64,000 nucleotides of DNA from Protopterus annectens (GCF_019279795.1 NC_056738.1:402901864-402965863), one strand, 5' to 3'; shown: positions 45,601 through 56,820, counted from the stretch's first letter. Numbers and translations are program-made. Notes: a model not told the origin generated them from the sequence alone.

Positions 45601-46830
45601 CAGCGTCCCTAGCACCAACATCCTGGGTGGCTCATATGAAAATACTCCTGAGAACTGTGGAACCAAAAGAAGATCTGCCCCTGGAGACCACGTCCAATGT
45701 GTAATGAGAAACAAGTGTGAGGAGAAGCCCAAGTAGCTGCAGAGCATATATCATCCATTGACAATCTAGCTTGATAGGCTGTGGATGTAGAAACAGCTCA
45801 AGTAGAATGTGCCTTGAGTGGAAATGGCAGATTTTTACCTCCTGCTTGATAGATGAAAGAGATACAACTGGCTATCCATCTAGACAGTGTGACCTTGGAT
45901 ACCGGAGAACCCATTCGGTTTTCCAAAAAGGAGACAGAGTTGGTCAGACTTCCGGATATCTTTTGTCCGGTGGAGATAGAAGCGTAACTTGTCTATGTAC
46001 ATCCAATTGGTGAAATCTAAATTCTGCCTTAGGGAAATGGGGAAAGAACACCGGCAGCTCAATGGACTGATTCATGTTAGACACGGAAGCCACTTTAGGA
46101 AGAAACAATGGATTTGGTCTAAGAGACCCTATCTTTGTGAAAGATTAAATATGGGGGATTGATGGAGAGGGCTTGAATTTCCGAGACCTGCCGTGCTGAA
46201 GTGATTGCTATTAAAAATGCTGTTTTCCATGTTAAGAATTTTAATTCACAGGTAGCTGCAGGTTCACATGGTGGTAGAGTAAGGGCTTGAAGAACAAAAT
46301 TGAGATCCCAGGGCATAACGGGTTCGGACACTGGGGGACGAGGCAACAGGGTACCTTTGAAGAATGCTTTGCATAGTCTGTGTGCCATAAGACCAGGTTC
46401 ATTCGCTACGTGGAAATTAGATATCGCTGGCAGCTGAACTTTGATGGTGGCTGATGCGGATCCCTGATAGAAAAGCATTGACATGAATTCCAGAACTGAA
46501 TCTATCGGAGCTGTATAAGGATCGATACCTCTAGTATGAGCCCAGATAGAGAACCTTTTCCATTTGCTAGATTAAATCTTTCTAGTGGATGGCTTATGGA
46601 AGACGACAATATATGGACCACGTCCGGTGAAAAATTATGACGTCTGACTAGCGATGGAAGTGGAGTAGCCAGGCTGTCAACCGGAGTGTCCTCAGAGAGG
46701 GGTGGAGCTGTCCCGACATGTGTCAGTAAATCTGGTAGAGGGTCCAAAATCCAAGGAGTGTCCACAACGTATGGTTGAAGAAAGGGGAACCATACTTGAC
46801 GAGGCCAATGTGGGGCAATCAATTATTCTG
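45601..46830 (-). pseudogene. D2 tyrosine recombinase
   Basis: Catalytic entry FLIAITSARQVSEIQALSI (first Arg) in 46119-46484; core-binding half LVRRHNFSPDVVHIL in 46502-46822. The H-x-x-R box near 45800 reads AHST-stop, where CGA has become TGA, a CpG-type transition. LDVHRQVTLLSPPDKR-like sequence is at 45960-46010. Otherwise only a few frameshifts. Confidence 0.82.
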
Positions 46831-47450
46831 CTTCCCAAGGATTGCGCTTTCTGAATCACCCATGAGAGAAGGGAAAATGGCAGGAATGCATAAAGCAGAC
46901 CGGAGGGCCAATCGTGAACCAGAGTGTCCCTGGGTGATTCCCCCTGTAGGGGGATCAGCATGAAGTAGTTGCTGCATTTTGCATTGAGACGGCTGGCAAA
47001 AAGGTCGCGGCAAGGCTGACCCCATCTGCTAAAGATTCGCTCTATAACCAGGCGATTCAGGGACCACTCGTAAGGCATAAGTATTGCTCTGCTTAGCCCG
47101 TTCGCCATTACATTGGACTTCCCCGGAATGTGCATTGCCACCAGAAACCGTTGGGAAGCTATTTCCCAATTCCACACTCGCATAGCCTCTCTGCATAGGG
47201 GGTAAGACAGTGTTCCCCCTTGCTTGTTGAGATACAACACTACTGACATGTTGTCTGAGTGTATCGAAATAGTCCCTAGAGGAAGAACTTCCTGAAGTGC
47301 CCGCAATGCAAGAAGCACTGCTCTCATCTCTAGACATTTCTATGCTAATGTATCTCATGTTCCTGCCACGTGCCTTTGACTGTCCTGCCGAGATAATCCC
47401 CCCCCCCATCTGGGAGGAGTCTGCGGTCACCGTGGCAACAGGCATGGGAG
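46692..47450 (-). pseudogene. D2 RNase H and methyltransferase-like region
   Basis: The frame 46692-47327 (211 codons) is intact over the second half: IHSDNMSVVLYLNKQGGTLSYPL, MHIPGKSNVMANGLSRAIL, SLNRLVIERIFSRWGQPCRDLFASRLNAK, then VHDWPSGLLYAFLPFSLLSWVIQKAQSL. The first-Asp box VTADSSQMGGG is at about 47405-47440, next to a 10-C tract (47398-47407) that shifts the frame of the following residues. Confidence 0.87.
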
Positions 47451-48480
47451 GAACGAAGGGCTTTCCCCCGTTCAAATTGTTAGTGCACAGCCACCAATGG
47501 AGGTCCTGCTTGCACCCGTCTGTGATTAAGATGGGATGAGATAGTGGGAGTCTTTGGAGAGACCACTGGACAAAGAGGAGCCATTGAAGTCTCATGTGTA
47601 ATCTTTCTAGAGGGACTAACATGATAGTCGCCGGCATGGTCCCTAGGAGTTGTAGAACCAGTCTTGCCTTTGCTTGTCTCAGGGGCATCAGTATATGAAT
47701 TTGTCGTTGCAATACCGTGATCCTTTCTTGTGGTAGGAATGCTCGCATTTGAATGGTGTCCAGCTCTGCTCCTATAAAAGTGACATGCTGTGAGGGCAAT
47801 AAGGCAGATTTTTCCCAGTTTATCGTTATGCCCAATTGGTGACAGACTGACAGTAGCGTCCCTTTATCTGAACTAGTTGATGCCTGGTGGGGGCAGTAAG
47901 GAGCCAGTCATCCAGGTACGGAAATACCTGGAATCTATGATGTCTCAAGTGAGCAGTCACCACTGCCATACATTTGAACACCCTGGGGGCTGTGGTGAGA
48001 CCAAAGGGCAGGGCTCGTGACCGGCTCCCAGCCGGAAGCGTAGGTGACTCCTGGATGATTTGTCCATTTTGATATAAGCATCCTTGAGATAGATGGAGCA
48101 CATCCAAACTTCCTCTCCCAACAATGGGAGAATCGATTGTAGAGTGACCATACGGAACTTGGACTTGTGTATGTAATTGTTGAGTTGACTAAAATCTAGT
48201 ATGGGTCTTGGGTTCCCTGTTCTTTTCGGCACCAAAAAGAATCTCGAGTAAGTCCCTAATCCGATTTGGTCTGAGGGGAATGGTTGGATGGCTCCTTTTT
48301 CTAGCAGCGGACACCCCTCTGAGGCTCCTTGATCCCTTTGACTGGGTGGAACGTCTGGGATTTTTCTTATTGGCGGGGCTACTGAAGAGAATGGGACGAG
48401 GTAACCTCCAGATACTATCCTTAGTACCTATTGGTCCTGGATGATGCTTTCCCAGGCTTCCGGGTATAAGGAAATTCGAC
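47451..48480 (-). pseudogene. D2 reverse transcriptase
   Basis: Palm and fingers: NPRPILDFSQLNNYIHKSKFRM and VWMCSIYLKDAYIKMDKSS (47957-48235; the palm Asp box reads IYLKDAY, so the catalytic Asp appears replaced by Tyr), FGLTTAPRVFKCMAVVTAHL and FQVFPYLDDWLLTAPT (47826-48107, YLDD intact). The distal part GITINWEKSALLPSQHVTFIGAELDTIQM (47029-47835) runs on into RNase H. Confidence 0.88.
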
Positions 48481-50717
48481 CCGCGACTGGCTCCGGATAA
48501 GCACAGTCGGGCACACCCTCAGGAATGAGAGTATGGACAGCCACTGAAGGAGTCGCGGTCTCCCGAATTACGGGGGGCCCCTCTGCCTCTGGGCCAACGT
48601 CTCCCTGAATAACCCCCCTCCCCCGCCTCTGGAGGGGGGGGTTCACCTTGTGCGGCAGGAAAAAACCTTTGCGATTTCTCGAACCACATCTCTCCCCCCC
48701 CCCCCCACTGGGCCATGGGATAAGACCTAGAAGGAAGGGAAAAACAGACCCCTATGGCAGACAGGTTCTTTCCCTCTTGCTCGCACCTGGTGAGGGTGTC
48801 TCACTTTGGTCCCAAACAAGGAGGAACCGTCAAATGGGGAGTCAGTGAAGGAAGACCTGAAGGCCTCCGCGAAGTGACACAGGCGCAGCCAGGCTTGCCT
48901 TCTAAGGGTGACCCCTGAACTCACAGCCCTACTCGCTCCCACGGCCGCATACGAGATGAGCCGCATGGACGAGTTAGCGATGGAGTTGAGGGTAGAAACC
49001 TGTGTGTTAACCGTCTGAGCCACCGCCTCAGGTATGTTACCCACAAGAGTATCTCCCAGTTCTATGAAGAGATCTCTCTGGAGCTGAGTGAAGTGAGACA
49101 AATAATTCAGCGACCGTAAAGTGAAGGTTGCTGAAGATAGTGCGCTTCGCCGGTCCATGGTCCTAGACTCCTTGTTAGGAGGATGGACCGATGAGGAAGA
49201 CTCTGCAACTTCCTTCTGGGTGGCTGCTGCCACCACCATGGCATCTACCGGGACTCCTTTTGATAGAAACTCTTTTCCCAGGGGTGCAGACAGGAATTTG
49301 CTGGAACGCCTGGGCACGGGCTCCAAAGAAACAGGATTTTCCCACACACTGAAATGAGGTCAAGAAGTTAGTCGAAGGGTGGAGACACCCAGGAGGCGGA
49401 AGGTTGAGCGCCAAAAGCCTTAAGGAATACAGACTCCTCCACGGAAGGAGTTTTGGAAGGCCAGCCTCCTCTTTGTTTCAGTATCTCCAGGATATCAGAG
49501 AAGGAAACATCATCAGAGGAAGACTTGGGGGACCCTTCTGATTCCTCGAGGTCAGTATCGGAGGTGAAAGACTCATCCTGGGAGTCTACATGCTTCCTCT
49601 TGCACAACTTCTTTCTAGGAGGCTCCTCAGGCACGGACTCTGGGAGACCCTCAGAAAGATGGGGTCCACTTGTGGGGGTATCCTTAGGGCCTGGTGCTCT
49701 ACTATTCAAGGATAGGTAAGTGTCAGAGGCTCACGCTGGGGTGGTGGGGGACGAAATGACCGACCCGGGTGATGTAGCTGACGATTTTACCAGCACACTC
49801 CGCATGGCCTCAAAGGCGCCCCCCCCCCCCCCCCCGAGTCAGAGGACCGACTGGCCTCAGATGCCACAACCGGGACCAGGGTCCCCCGAGCCGATGCACC
49901 GAGTGGGAGACTCGGAACAGACAGCTGTCCCGAAGTATCCCCCTCAGGCCCAACCGAAAAGACCAGAGTCTCTAACCCTGTGGATGGAACAGACATGGTC
50001 GGAGTCGATGCCGGCACCGATAGACCCAAAGGGGGTACCGGAGCCGGTGCAGGAGTATACCGGCTCAGCGAACAAGGATGTGCTCGGAGGAGGAATCATT
50101 GAAACGGTCATAGAAACTGGCTCCGGAGCAGAGTGGGTCGGAGCAGAGAACAATTTGGCCAACACCGGCGACTGCAGGAGCCTCTGCACTACCCTGTCAA
50201 CATCCAAATCAGAAAGCCTGGAGGATTTGGAGGAGAGAGATGGAAATTGGGATCTCTTGTCCGGTGAACCATGCCTGACACTGGGCGACCGGCTCCGAAT
50301 GGGCTCAAGGATAACTGGAGCAGACGCCAATTCGGTTAACACTGATACCTCCTGCGGCCCCGAAGACAGTGGAGCCGAGGAGGTAGAGTCCAAAACAGTA
50401 ATCTTCTCTGGAGGCTCCGAAGTGGCAGATGGAGCCGGAGACCTTTTCTTAGACTTGGAAGCTTTAGACTTAAGAGTACTAGAAGCCGATATTATAGCTT
50501 CCTCAAATGATGGTTTCAAAAGTCCCTTTAATATTAATTTGTTTTTTCTCTCCTGGAGCACCCTAGGACTGAACGTGTGGCAAAAGCTAAAAGACTGTTG
50601 TAAATGGATGGCTCCGAGACAGTAGACAGAGTGTCCATCCGTGATGGACATTTTATATCCACATTTGGAACATTTCTTAAAGCCAGAAGGCTTATGTTCC
50701 TTCTGATCTTTGGGCAT
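48428..50717 (-). pseudogene. D2 gag-like gene
   Basis: A likely start is 50717 (MPKDQKEHKPSGFKKCSKC), opening a 257-codon frame to 49944 with a Cys/His cluster (KCSKCGYKMSITDGHSVYC and FSFCHTFSP) then Lys- and Ser-rich sequence. Next are 49368-49709 (acidic, DVSFSDILEILKQRGGW) and 48727-49347 (FTLRSLNYLSHFTQLQRDL and FTDSPFDGSSLFGTKV). C tracts at about 49818-49834 and 48687-48706 break the frame. The 301-codon plus-strand ORF at 49720-50625 is antisense to this gene. Confidence 0.85.
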
Positions 50718-50760
50718 TTTCTAATTAACGTTGGATGCAACTTACAAAAACGGCAGGAAA

Positions 50761-51290
50761 AGTACAGTTTTGTACCTACCATAAATGTAGATGTCCGAAT
50801 TGGATAGCATCTGCAGTCATAACAACTGGGTTGTCCTGTCGTCAGGCAGCCCTTCAGTCGGCCGGATTCCAAAGTCGGGTCCGGCGGCTGATGTCGCACT
50901 TCACCCGACGTCATCTCTGTTGGCCTTCGGGTATATAAGCATCAGCCGACGCCATTTTCTTCAGTGTTTCTTGCCCCAGATGCCAGAAGCCCTCTAGAAG
51001 GCTAAAAATTTTGGATAGATGCCAATGTTTCCAAAAGATAGAGGTAAACACAAAAATAAGCATGTATGTACATAAATACAAACAAATACACCATGAAAGA
51101 AGGCCCTGCACTAGCTAGCTATTAGAAGGGTAAACACACTAGGAGTACCACAGAGGGAAGGAGGAGGGTAATCCTGACTGCAGATGCTATCCAATTAGGA
51201 CATCTACATTTATGGTAGGTACAAAACTGTACTATGTCCTTCATGGATGCATCGGCAGTCATAACAACTGGGTAGAATACCATAGCCAAC
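50761..51290 (-). repeat. A2 3' ITR and ICR
   Basis: The ITR includes CCATAAATGTAGATGTCC and a TATATAAGC motif near 50932. The ICR runs GATGCTATCCAATTAGGACATC and TTTATGGTAGGTACAAAACTGTAC (complement of the 50761 end), then TATGTCCTTCATGGATGC (complement of the 56256 end). Confidence 0.93.
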
Positions 51291-52330
51291 TAGGGGAGGA
51301 GGATAAAGGTAGTTTATGGTGTGTTTAGGATCCCTTGCAGTACAGCAGTGGCAAACCCTGCTCGGGATCTGGAATATAGAGGTAAATTATAATGCTTGGC
51401 AAATGTATGCACGGAGGTCCAAGTAGCCTCAATAATGTCTTTGGTAGCCACTCCTCGTAAGAAGGCTGTGGTAGTGGCTGTTGCCCTTGTAGAATGAGGT
51501 CTTATGTCCTGTGGAATTGGTTTTCCATGGAAGGAGTAACAGAATCGTATGCAATTTCCTATCCATTTGGAGATTGTCTGTTTGGAAATAGCTTTTCCTT
51601 CCCTTCCTGTTGCATAGGCTACGAAAAGTTGGTCAGTCTTTCTGCTATTTTTGTTCTGTCCAAGTAGTAGCGTAGCTGTCTATGTACATCCAAGGTATGC
51701 AGTATTCTTTCGCCACTGTTTTGTGGGTTGGGAAAGAAGGTAGGTAGGTGGATTGCCTGGTTTAAGGACACTCTGGATACCACCTTAGGCATAAATGTAG
51801 GATTAGTCCTCATGGACACTATCTTGGTGGAAGATTAGAAAGGGTTGCACTGCCATTAAGGCCTGTAGTTCTGAAACCCTCCTTGCTGAAGTAATTGCCA
51901 GTAGGAAAGCAGTTTTCCATGACAGGTGTTGCAGGTCTGCTGTTGCTGCTGGTTCAAAAGGTGAGAGAGTCAATTTTCTAGCACAAAGTTCAAGTCCCAG
52001 GCTGGTAATGGTGGTTTCCTTGGAGGTTTTACATTCTTGATTCCTCTGAGGAACTGCCTGAGCAAAGGGTGAAAAACAGGTGGATCAAAGCTGTATTCTG
52101 CTGAAATAGCTGATGCATGAATCTTGATGGAGGAATAGGTCAGGCCTGAATGAAGTAGTTCCAGATACTCCAGAATGTTGGGCATATCTATGTTTGATAC
52201 ATCTTTACCTCTTTCTGAGCTCCAAATGACAAACCTTTTCCATTTCCCAGCATAGTTTCTTCTTGTTGAAGGTCTGCGTGCTTCAAGAATAATGTCTTTA
52301 ACTCTTTGTGAAAGCTGTGGGTTAGCAGCT
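51291..52330 (-). pseudogene. A2 tyrosine recombinase, nearly intact
   Basis: Core-binding half: VKDIILEARRPSTRRNYAGKW, LLHSGLTYSSIKIHASAISAEY, PAWDLNFVLEN (end of 51970-52755). Catalytic half: an ITSARRVSELQALM-type box at 51850-51900, LDVHRQLRYYLDRTKIAERL (51619-51819), RPHSTRATATTTAFLRGVA (H-x-x-R, near 51490) and a TFAKHYNLPLYS segment with the nucleophile Tyr near 51390. The frame ends close to the ICR. At least one frame change separates the halves. Confidence 0.88.
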
Positions 52331-52331
52331 G

Positions 52332-53110
52332 CTATGTGATGTTCCATGCAGTCAGTTGCAGCGTTTTTAGGTTTGGATGCATGGTGCTGTAGTTGTTCTG
52401 AGTTAGCATCAAAGGCATCAGGGGTATTGGCCACATATTGTTCCGAGACATGCTCCTCAGCAGTGGGTACCAATGTTGTCTTGGCCAGTTTGGAGCTATC
52501 AGGATTATCCTTGGACGTTCCTCCTTGATTTTTAGTAATACTTTGTGTATCAAGGGAAGAGGTGGGAATGCATATGCTGTTAGTCCTTTCCAGCTGAAGG
52601 AGAGCGAGTCCACTTTCCATGCTAGTGGGTGGAATGTCCTTGTGCAGAATTTTTTGAGCTGGTGATTGAGAGGTGATGCGAATAGATCTGAGGCATTCCC
52701 CATTTCTTCGAGATGGTCTTGAAGATGTCCGGGTGCAGCTGCCATTCGTGGACATCCGATGTAGTCCTGCTTAACATATCTGCTAGAGTTTTCTTTTCCT
52801 GGTACAAATATTGCCTGTAACTGGATGTTGTAGCTGAGTGCCAGGGTCCACAGCTCCAAAGTCATTCTGCATAGGGGGTAGGAATGAGTGCCTCCTTGTT
52901 TGTTGATGTACCACATGACTGTGGTGTTGTCTGTCCTTATCAACTGGCCTTCCTTGAGAAATGGTCTGAACTTTTGGATTGCCAGTTTTACTGCCAGCAT
53001 TTCTTTTAGGTTGATGTGCAGGTGAAGTTGGTCCTGTGTCCACAATCCTTGCACGCATTTGTCCAGCATATGTGCCCCCCATCCCAGGTCTGAAGCATCT
53101 GTTGTGATGG
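52332..53110 (-). pseudogene. A2 RNase H and methyltransferase-like region
   Basis: First-Asp box TDASDLGWGAHM near 53080 (another frame), then the 245-codon frame 52332-53069: HLHINLKEMLAVKLAIQKF, LIRTDNTTVMWYINKQGGTHSY, LQAIFVPGKEN. The MT-like part: YAFPPLPLIHKVLLKIKEERP, IILIAPNWPRQHWYPLLRS. A short frame change lies near 52790-52800, where ADMLSRT continues in the next frame. Confidence 0.9.
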
Positions 53111-53990
53111 TCTGGCTTGCTTGACCTTTGCGAAAGGGCAGGCCTGGGTTTGACTGGCAATCGTGAGCCCACCATAGGAACTCCTGTTTTAAGCATGGTA
53201 TTAGTGGAATTTCCGTTTCTAGGCTGTGTCTGTGTTGGGACTATAAATTCTTTAGGTACCACTGAAGCTTTCTCATATGTAGTCTGGCAAATGGAACCAA
53301 GATTATGCATGATGCCATGAAACCCAAGGCCTGCAGTACCTTTCTTGCTGTTAACTTGTTCAGATTTGTTAGTGCCAAGAAGTAAAGAGGGAGTTCTTTT
53401 TGTTTTTTGTAGTTAGGAATGCCATTTGCCTTACTGTGTCCAATTCCTCCCAGGAAAGTCCTTGTCTGGGATGGTATCAGCCTTGACTTTTGTAAATTGA
53501 CTGTGTATCCCAGTGCTTGAAGCAAGTAAATGACCCTTTGTAAATCTGTTGTCAGCTTGCTTTTGTTGTCCCCTTGTATCAGACAGTCGTCCAGGTATGG
53601 ATAAATTTGAATTCCCTGTAGTCTGCAATGGCGATTACTGATGCCAGGCATTTTGTGAATACTCTGGGCAGTAGATAAGCCAAAGGGCAATGCTGAGAAT
53701 TGATAGTGCTCTGATCCTGCAAGAAATCTGAGGTATCTTCTGCAGATAGGTCGAATGGGGGCGTGCAGGTATGCCTCCTTGAGATCTAGAGTTACCAGCC
53801 AACACTCCTTGCCCAGCATGGGAAGAAGTTGCTGTAGGGTCAGCATCTTGAATTTTGGGACAATGATGTAAGTATTTAGGGTAGACAGGTCTAGAATTGG
53901 TCTCCAACTTTTTTCCTTTCTTGGAACTAGGAATAGTCTGGAGTAGAACCCTTTCCTTGCTCTGCTGTTGGCACTTTTCCACAGCTCTCA
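53111..53990 (-). pseudogene. A2 reverse transcriptase, largely intact
   Basis: The frame 53241-53846 (201 codons) carries WLVTLDLKEAYLHAPI (palm Asp), YQFSALPFGLSTAQSIHKM, IQIYPYLDDCLI (intact YLDD) and LGYTVNLQKSRLIPSQTRTFLGGI. The fingers part (LVPRKEKSWRPILDLST type) lies at 53880-53940 in a neighbouring frame. These motifs are complete for a DIRS polymerase. Confidence 0.9.
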
Positions 53991-55974
53991 TGTTTGCTAA
54001 TTCCATTATCTGTTGTAGAGCCTCTGTTTTTTGATTTGGAGGTAGGTTTGGCATTCCTCTTTTGACTGGTAAAGTGTGGAAGTGGAACCGGTAACCTTGA
54101 TCTATGGTTCGTAAAATCCACTTGTCCTTTGTTATGTGGTGCCAGTTTTTTGAAAATAAGGTTAGCTTTCCGCCTAGAGGAGCTGCTATTTGTTCCCTGG
54201 TTGGCGGGTTTAGGTTTAAGTCACTGTGGCTGTGTTGATGTAGAGGCAGGTGTTGATTCTGTGCCTCTGTTGTTACCTTGCCACTGTCGTCCTCTGTAGG
54301 CACCTCCTCTGGATTGGTTTCTGCCTCTGGAACGTCTATTCCTGCCCCTTTGAGGTCTTGTGGAGTCAGGAAAGGACCAATTTTTGGCAGGCCAGTTCCT
54401 GCTAAACCTTGGGGTTGAACCTGCAAGAATTCTTTAACTGTCTGGACTGATTTTGCCTTTTCTTCCATTTTCTTCATAACCTGCTGGGCAGGTGTACCAA
54501 ACAAACTTGATTTATCCATAGGAGCATCAAGCAATTTAGATTTAACATGATCCGGTAAAGCTTGCTCCTTTAGCCATGCATGCCTTCTAATTACTGTGCC
54601 AGTCATGGCTGATCTAAATGAAGCCTCCAGTGCATCATAGCCACATTTTAAAGAATGGTTACTAACCTGCTGTATGTTATTTACCATTTCTAATACATAA
54701 TTCTTATCAAGAGATTCATCAGTGGTTAGCTTTTTAGTTAACTGGTCAAGCATAAACTCTTGGTATTGTATCATGTGAAACTGACAATTTAAAGCTCTAG
54801 CTGAAAGAGTGGCTGAAGTGTAAACTTTTACCCCATCTGTCTAATGACCTTGCTTCCCTTTCAGAAGGAACAGGGTTTTTAGCTATAGTCATGGCTACTG
54901 CCTTGGGACCCTGGGATATAGTTTGGGCAAGAGGGGCCTTGTAGAGGTGGTGATGAGTATCTGGCACCCTGTAAAATCTGTCTGGTTTGGCAGGGGCTGG
55001 GGTAAAGAATCTGGAGCTGAGCAGGCATCATTGAAAGCATCATCCACCACAGAGAGAACAGGAGGGATAGCTAAGGGCCTGTGCTGTGGTAGGTGCAAAA
55101 GGTCCTAAGTCTTTTCTGGAGTCTGAAAATCCTGTTGCTGCCACTGGAACTGTTCTCATGGCATGCAAGGTTTCCCCAAAGGAGAATTCTTCTGGAGGAA
55201 GCAGCTGGAATGGATTCTTCAGCATCAGAATCTTCAAAATTGGAGAAAGGAGCCTCTGGCTGGTCAGTTATGTCTGATTCATCAGCAGAATCATCAGAGG
55301 ACACTGGCGCAGGGGCTCTGCCCTAGGTGTCTTTTCTGGGGCTGAGAGGCCCTGTCTGGGTGAGATTGAGATCCTCTAATTAATGAAATTAAATCTTCTG
55401 CCAAGGTAAGCATTTGAGAACTGGCAGAGGGCCTGGTGGAAGGGGTTTAACAGGCACTGTTTTAGTAGTCTTGGCTGCTTTAGCCCTGGCGAAGGCCTTA
55501 ATGGACATGGCTGCTGGAGGCCTAGCAGCACCACGTGCTGGGGTAGAGACATCCAAGGAATGGTGTCTGATAAGTCAGTGGTAAGCACCGTAGTGGGTAA
55601 AATTTCTGAGGCCGATTCAAGAGTGTTAGCAGGGACCTCAGTTGTAGTGATAGTTTTAGGTGTAGTTTGATCAGTTTTCTCGGTTTTTGCTTAACCATGG
55701 TTTCAGGCCAAAACCGGTGTCGGTCTTTTCTTTGCGTTTTTGGCAGAATGCTAAGTCGGAGGGTCCGGCGGCATAATGTACGCAAAGTCAGAACGAAAAA
55801 CTGTTCTGCAAACTCTGACCGTCGCGTTCGTCGGTTGAAAGAAGCACAGGACGAACAAGCTGCTACGTGGGCTGGGCCTAAACAGGGCAGGCAGTAAGAG
55901 TGGAAATCTTTATGAGGTATTTGTTTCCCACAGGTTAAACAATTATTAACTTTTTCTGACATCGGCTGAGGCAA
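53991..55974 (-). pseudogene. A2 gag-like gene
   Basis: A likely start is 55974: MPQPMSEKVNNCLTCGKQIP, with a Cys-rich cluster (CLTC...HKDFHSYCLPCLGPAHVAACSSC). The middle parts are frameshifted (55040-55588, including FEDSDAEESIPAAS). The last part, 53635-54774, is a 379-codon frame with YVLEMVNNIQQVSNHSLKCG, LLDAPMDKSSLFGTPAQQVMKKMEEKA and a run into the RT linker WILRTIDQGYRFHF. The DAPMDKSSLFG box is common to A2, D1 and D2. Confidence 0.88.
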
Positions 55975-56069
55975 GAAAGAGTCCCCAACGGGTACTTAGC
56001 TTTAGAAGTCTTGAAGTAGTATTCGGTAGAAGTAATCTCTGGATCCGACCGACCGCACTTGCGAACAGC

Positions 56070-56256
56070 TTCTGCGCAAGAAAGACTGAAGAAAATGGCG
56101 TCGGCTGGTGCTTATATACCCGAAGGCCAACAGAGATGACGTCGGGTGAAGTGCGACATCAGCCGGACCCGGACTTTGGAATCCGGCCGACTGAAGGGCT
56201 GCCTGACGACAGGACAACCCAGTTGTTATGACTGCAGATGCATCCATGAAGGACAT
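56070..56256 (-). promoter_or_regulatory. A2 5' ITR with TATA-containing promoter
   Basis: On the minus strand the ITR has GGGTATATAAGC at about 56109-56120, then GACGCCATTTTCTTCAG, about 140 bp before the gag start. Both ITRs carry the motif. Transcription from here would produce the element RNA; this is inferred from layout. Confidence 0.6.
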
Positions 56257-56302
56257 CACCGCACAATTTAGACCACCAGAAAAACACCGAAGCAAGCACA
56301 CT

Positions 56303-56483
56303 GAGAACCTCTAACTGAAACAGTTCACACACAAGATACACACCAAGAAAAACAGTACTAGCCACATACAAAGAACCTCTAACTGAAACGGTTCTTCTGG
56401 GTATTACACAGGAAAAACACAATGACCAAGGTTAATCCAACGACAGAAGGGAGGACTAGGTCTTCTAACTAAAATGGTCCTAG
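56303..56483 (-). promoter_or_regulatory. Repeated stem-loops in the D2 leader
   Basis: Three hairpins with a shared loop TCTAACT(G/A)AAA: GAAC/GTTC (56305-56326), AAGAACC/GGTTCTT (56371-56377 with 56390-56396) and CTAGG/CCTAG (56456-56460 with 56479-56483). Same loop as in the D1 leader. Confidence 0.55.
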
Positions 56484-56649
56484 CCCGCTGGAACAGTTAG
56501 GGATACCAAAACAACTAACACTCAAGCACTGAAAACACACATTTAGCAATAAGCAACAAGAATAGCTATTAAAATAGCTTTTGGGTCTGAACAAACAACT
56601 TTCTCAAAGAGAAATAGCAAAAAAGAGGGTACTTGGCCACAGCCAAGCG

Positions 56650-56820
56650 AGACCACGTCCCTGCTATACAACAGGCAAACGAGATCTGGGGATATGGAGC
56701 AGTGCACCATGGGATACCCTCAGCCCAGCCAATGAGAGACTGAGCTAGTAAAAATCGGCTGAGTAAGAGCAGAGAACCCACGGGTAAGAATGTAGGCGAG
56801 ATAGGACTAAATAACATCAA
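56650..56820 (-). repeat. D2 5' ITR
   Basis: Inverted counterpart of 45172-45350: CCTGCTATACAACAGGCAAACGAGATCTGGG, CACCATGGGATACC and CCAATGAGAGACTGAGC match the 3' ITR in reverse. The outer end is GTAGGCGAGATAGGACTAAATAACATCAA. Confidence 0.9.

Larger units (their letters stand above)
50761..56256 (-). mobile_element. DIRS retrotransposon A2, complete and youngest copy
   Basis: About 5.5 kb, inserted in the D2 leader. 3' ITR from 50761 (AGTACAGTTTTGTACCTACC), ICR 51174-51290, 5' ITR ending CATCCATGAAGGACAT at 56256. The two ITRs (about 170 bp, 50804-50975 against 56083-56240) differ at only a few positions by eye. It is innermost in the nest and has the fewest coding lesions. Confidence 0.93.
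45172..56820 (-). mobile_element. DIRS retrotransposon D2, complete but split by A2
   Basis: 3' ITR from 45172 (AAGTTATGTACTCACCATAAC after ...GAAACAAG), 5' ITR ending GGACTAAATAACATCAA at 56820. A2 (50761-56256) is inserted in its leader just upstream of gag. Without A2, D2 is about 6.15 kb, close to D1 (6.28 kb). D2 itself sits in A3 gag. Confidence 0.92.

Noticed and set aside
49720-50625. 301-codon plus-strand ORF, among the longest here
   Set aside because: It is exactly antisense to D2 gag, which has Cys clusters and boxes shared with D1. The plus-strand product has no recognisable motif.
20756-56820. Endogenous retroviruses or Gypsy LTR elements for the RT-RH pseudogenes
   Set aside because: No protease, integrase or direct LTRs; instead inverted repeats, an ICR and a tyrosine recombinase, which define DIRS.
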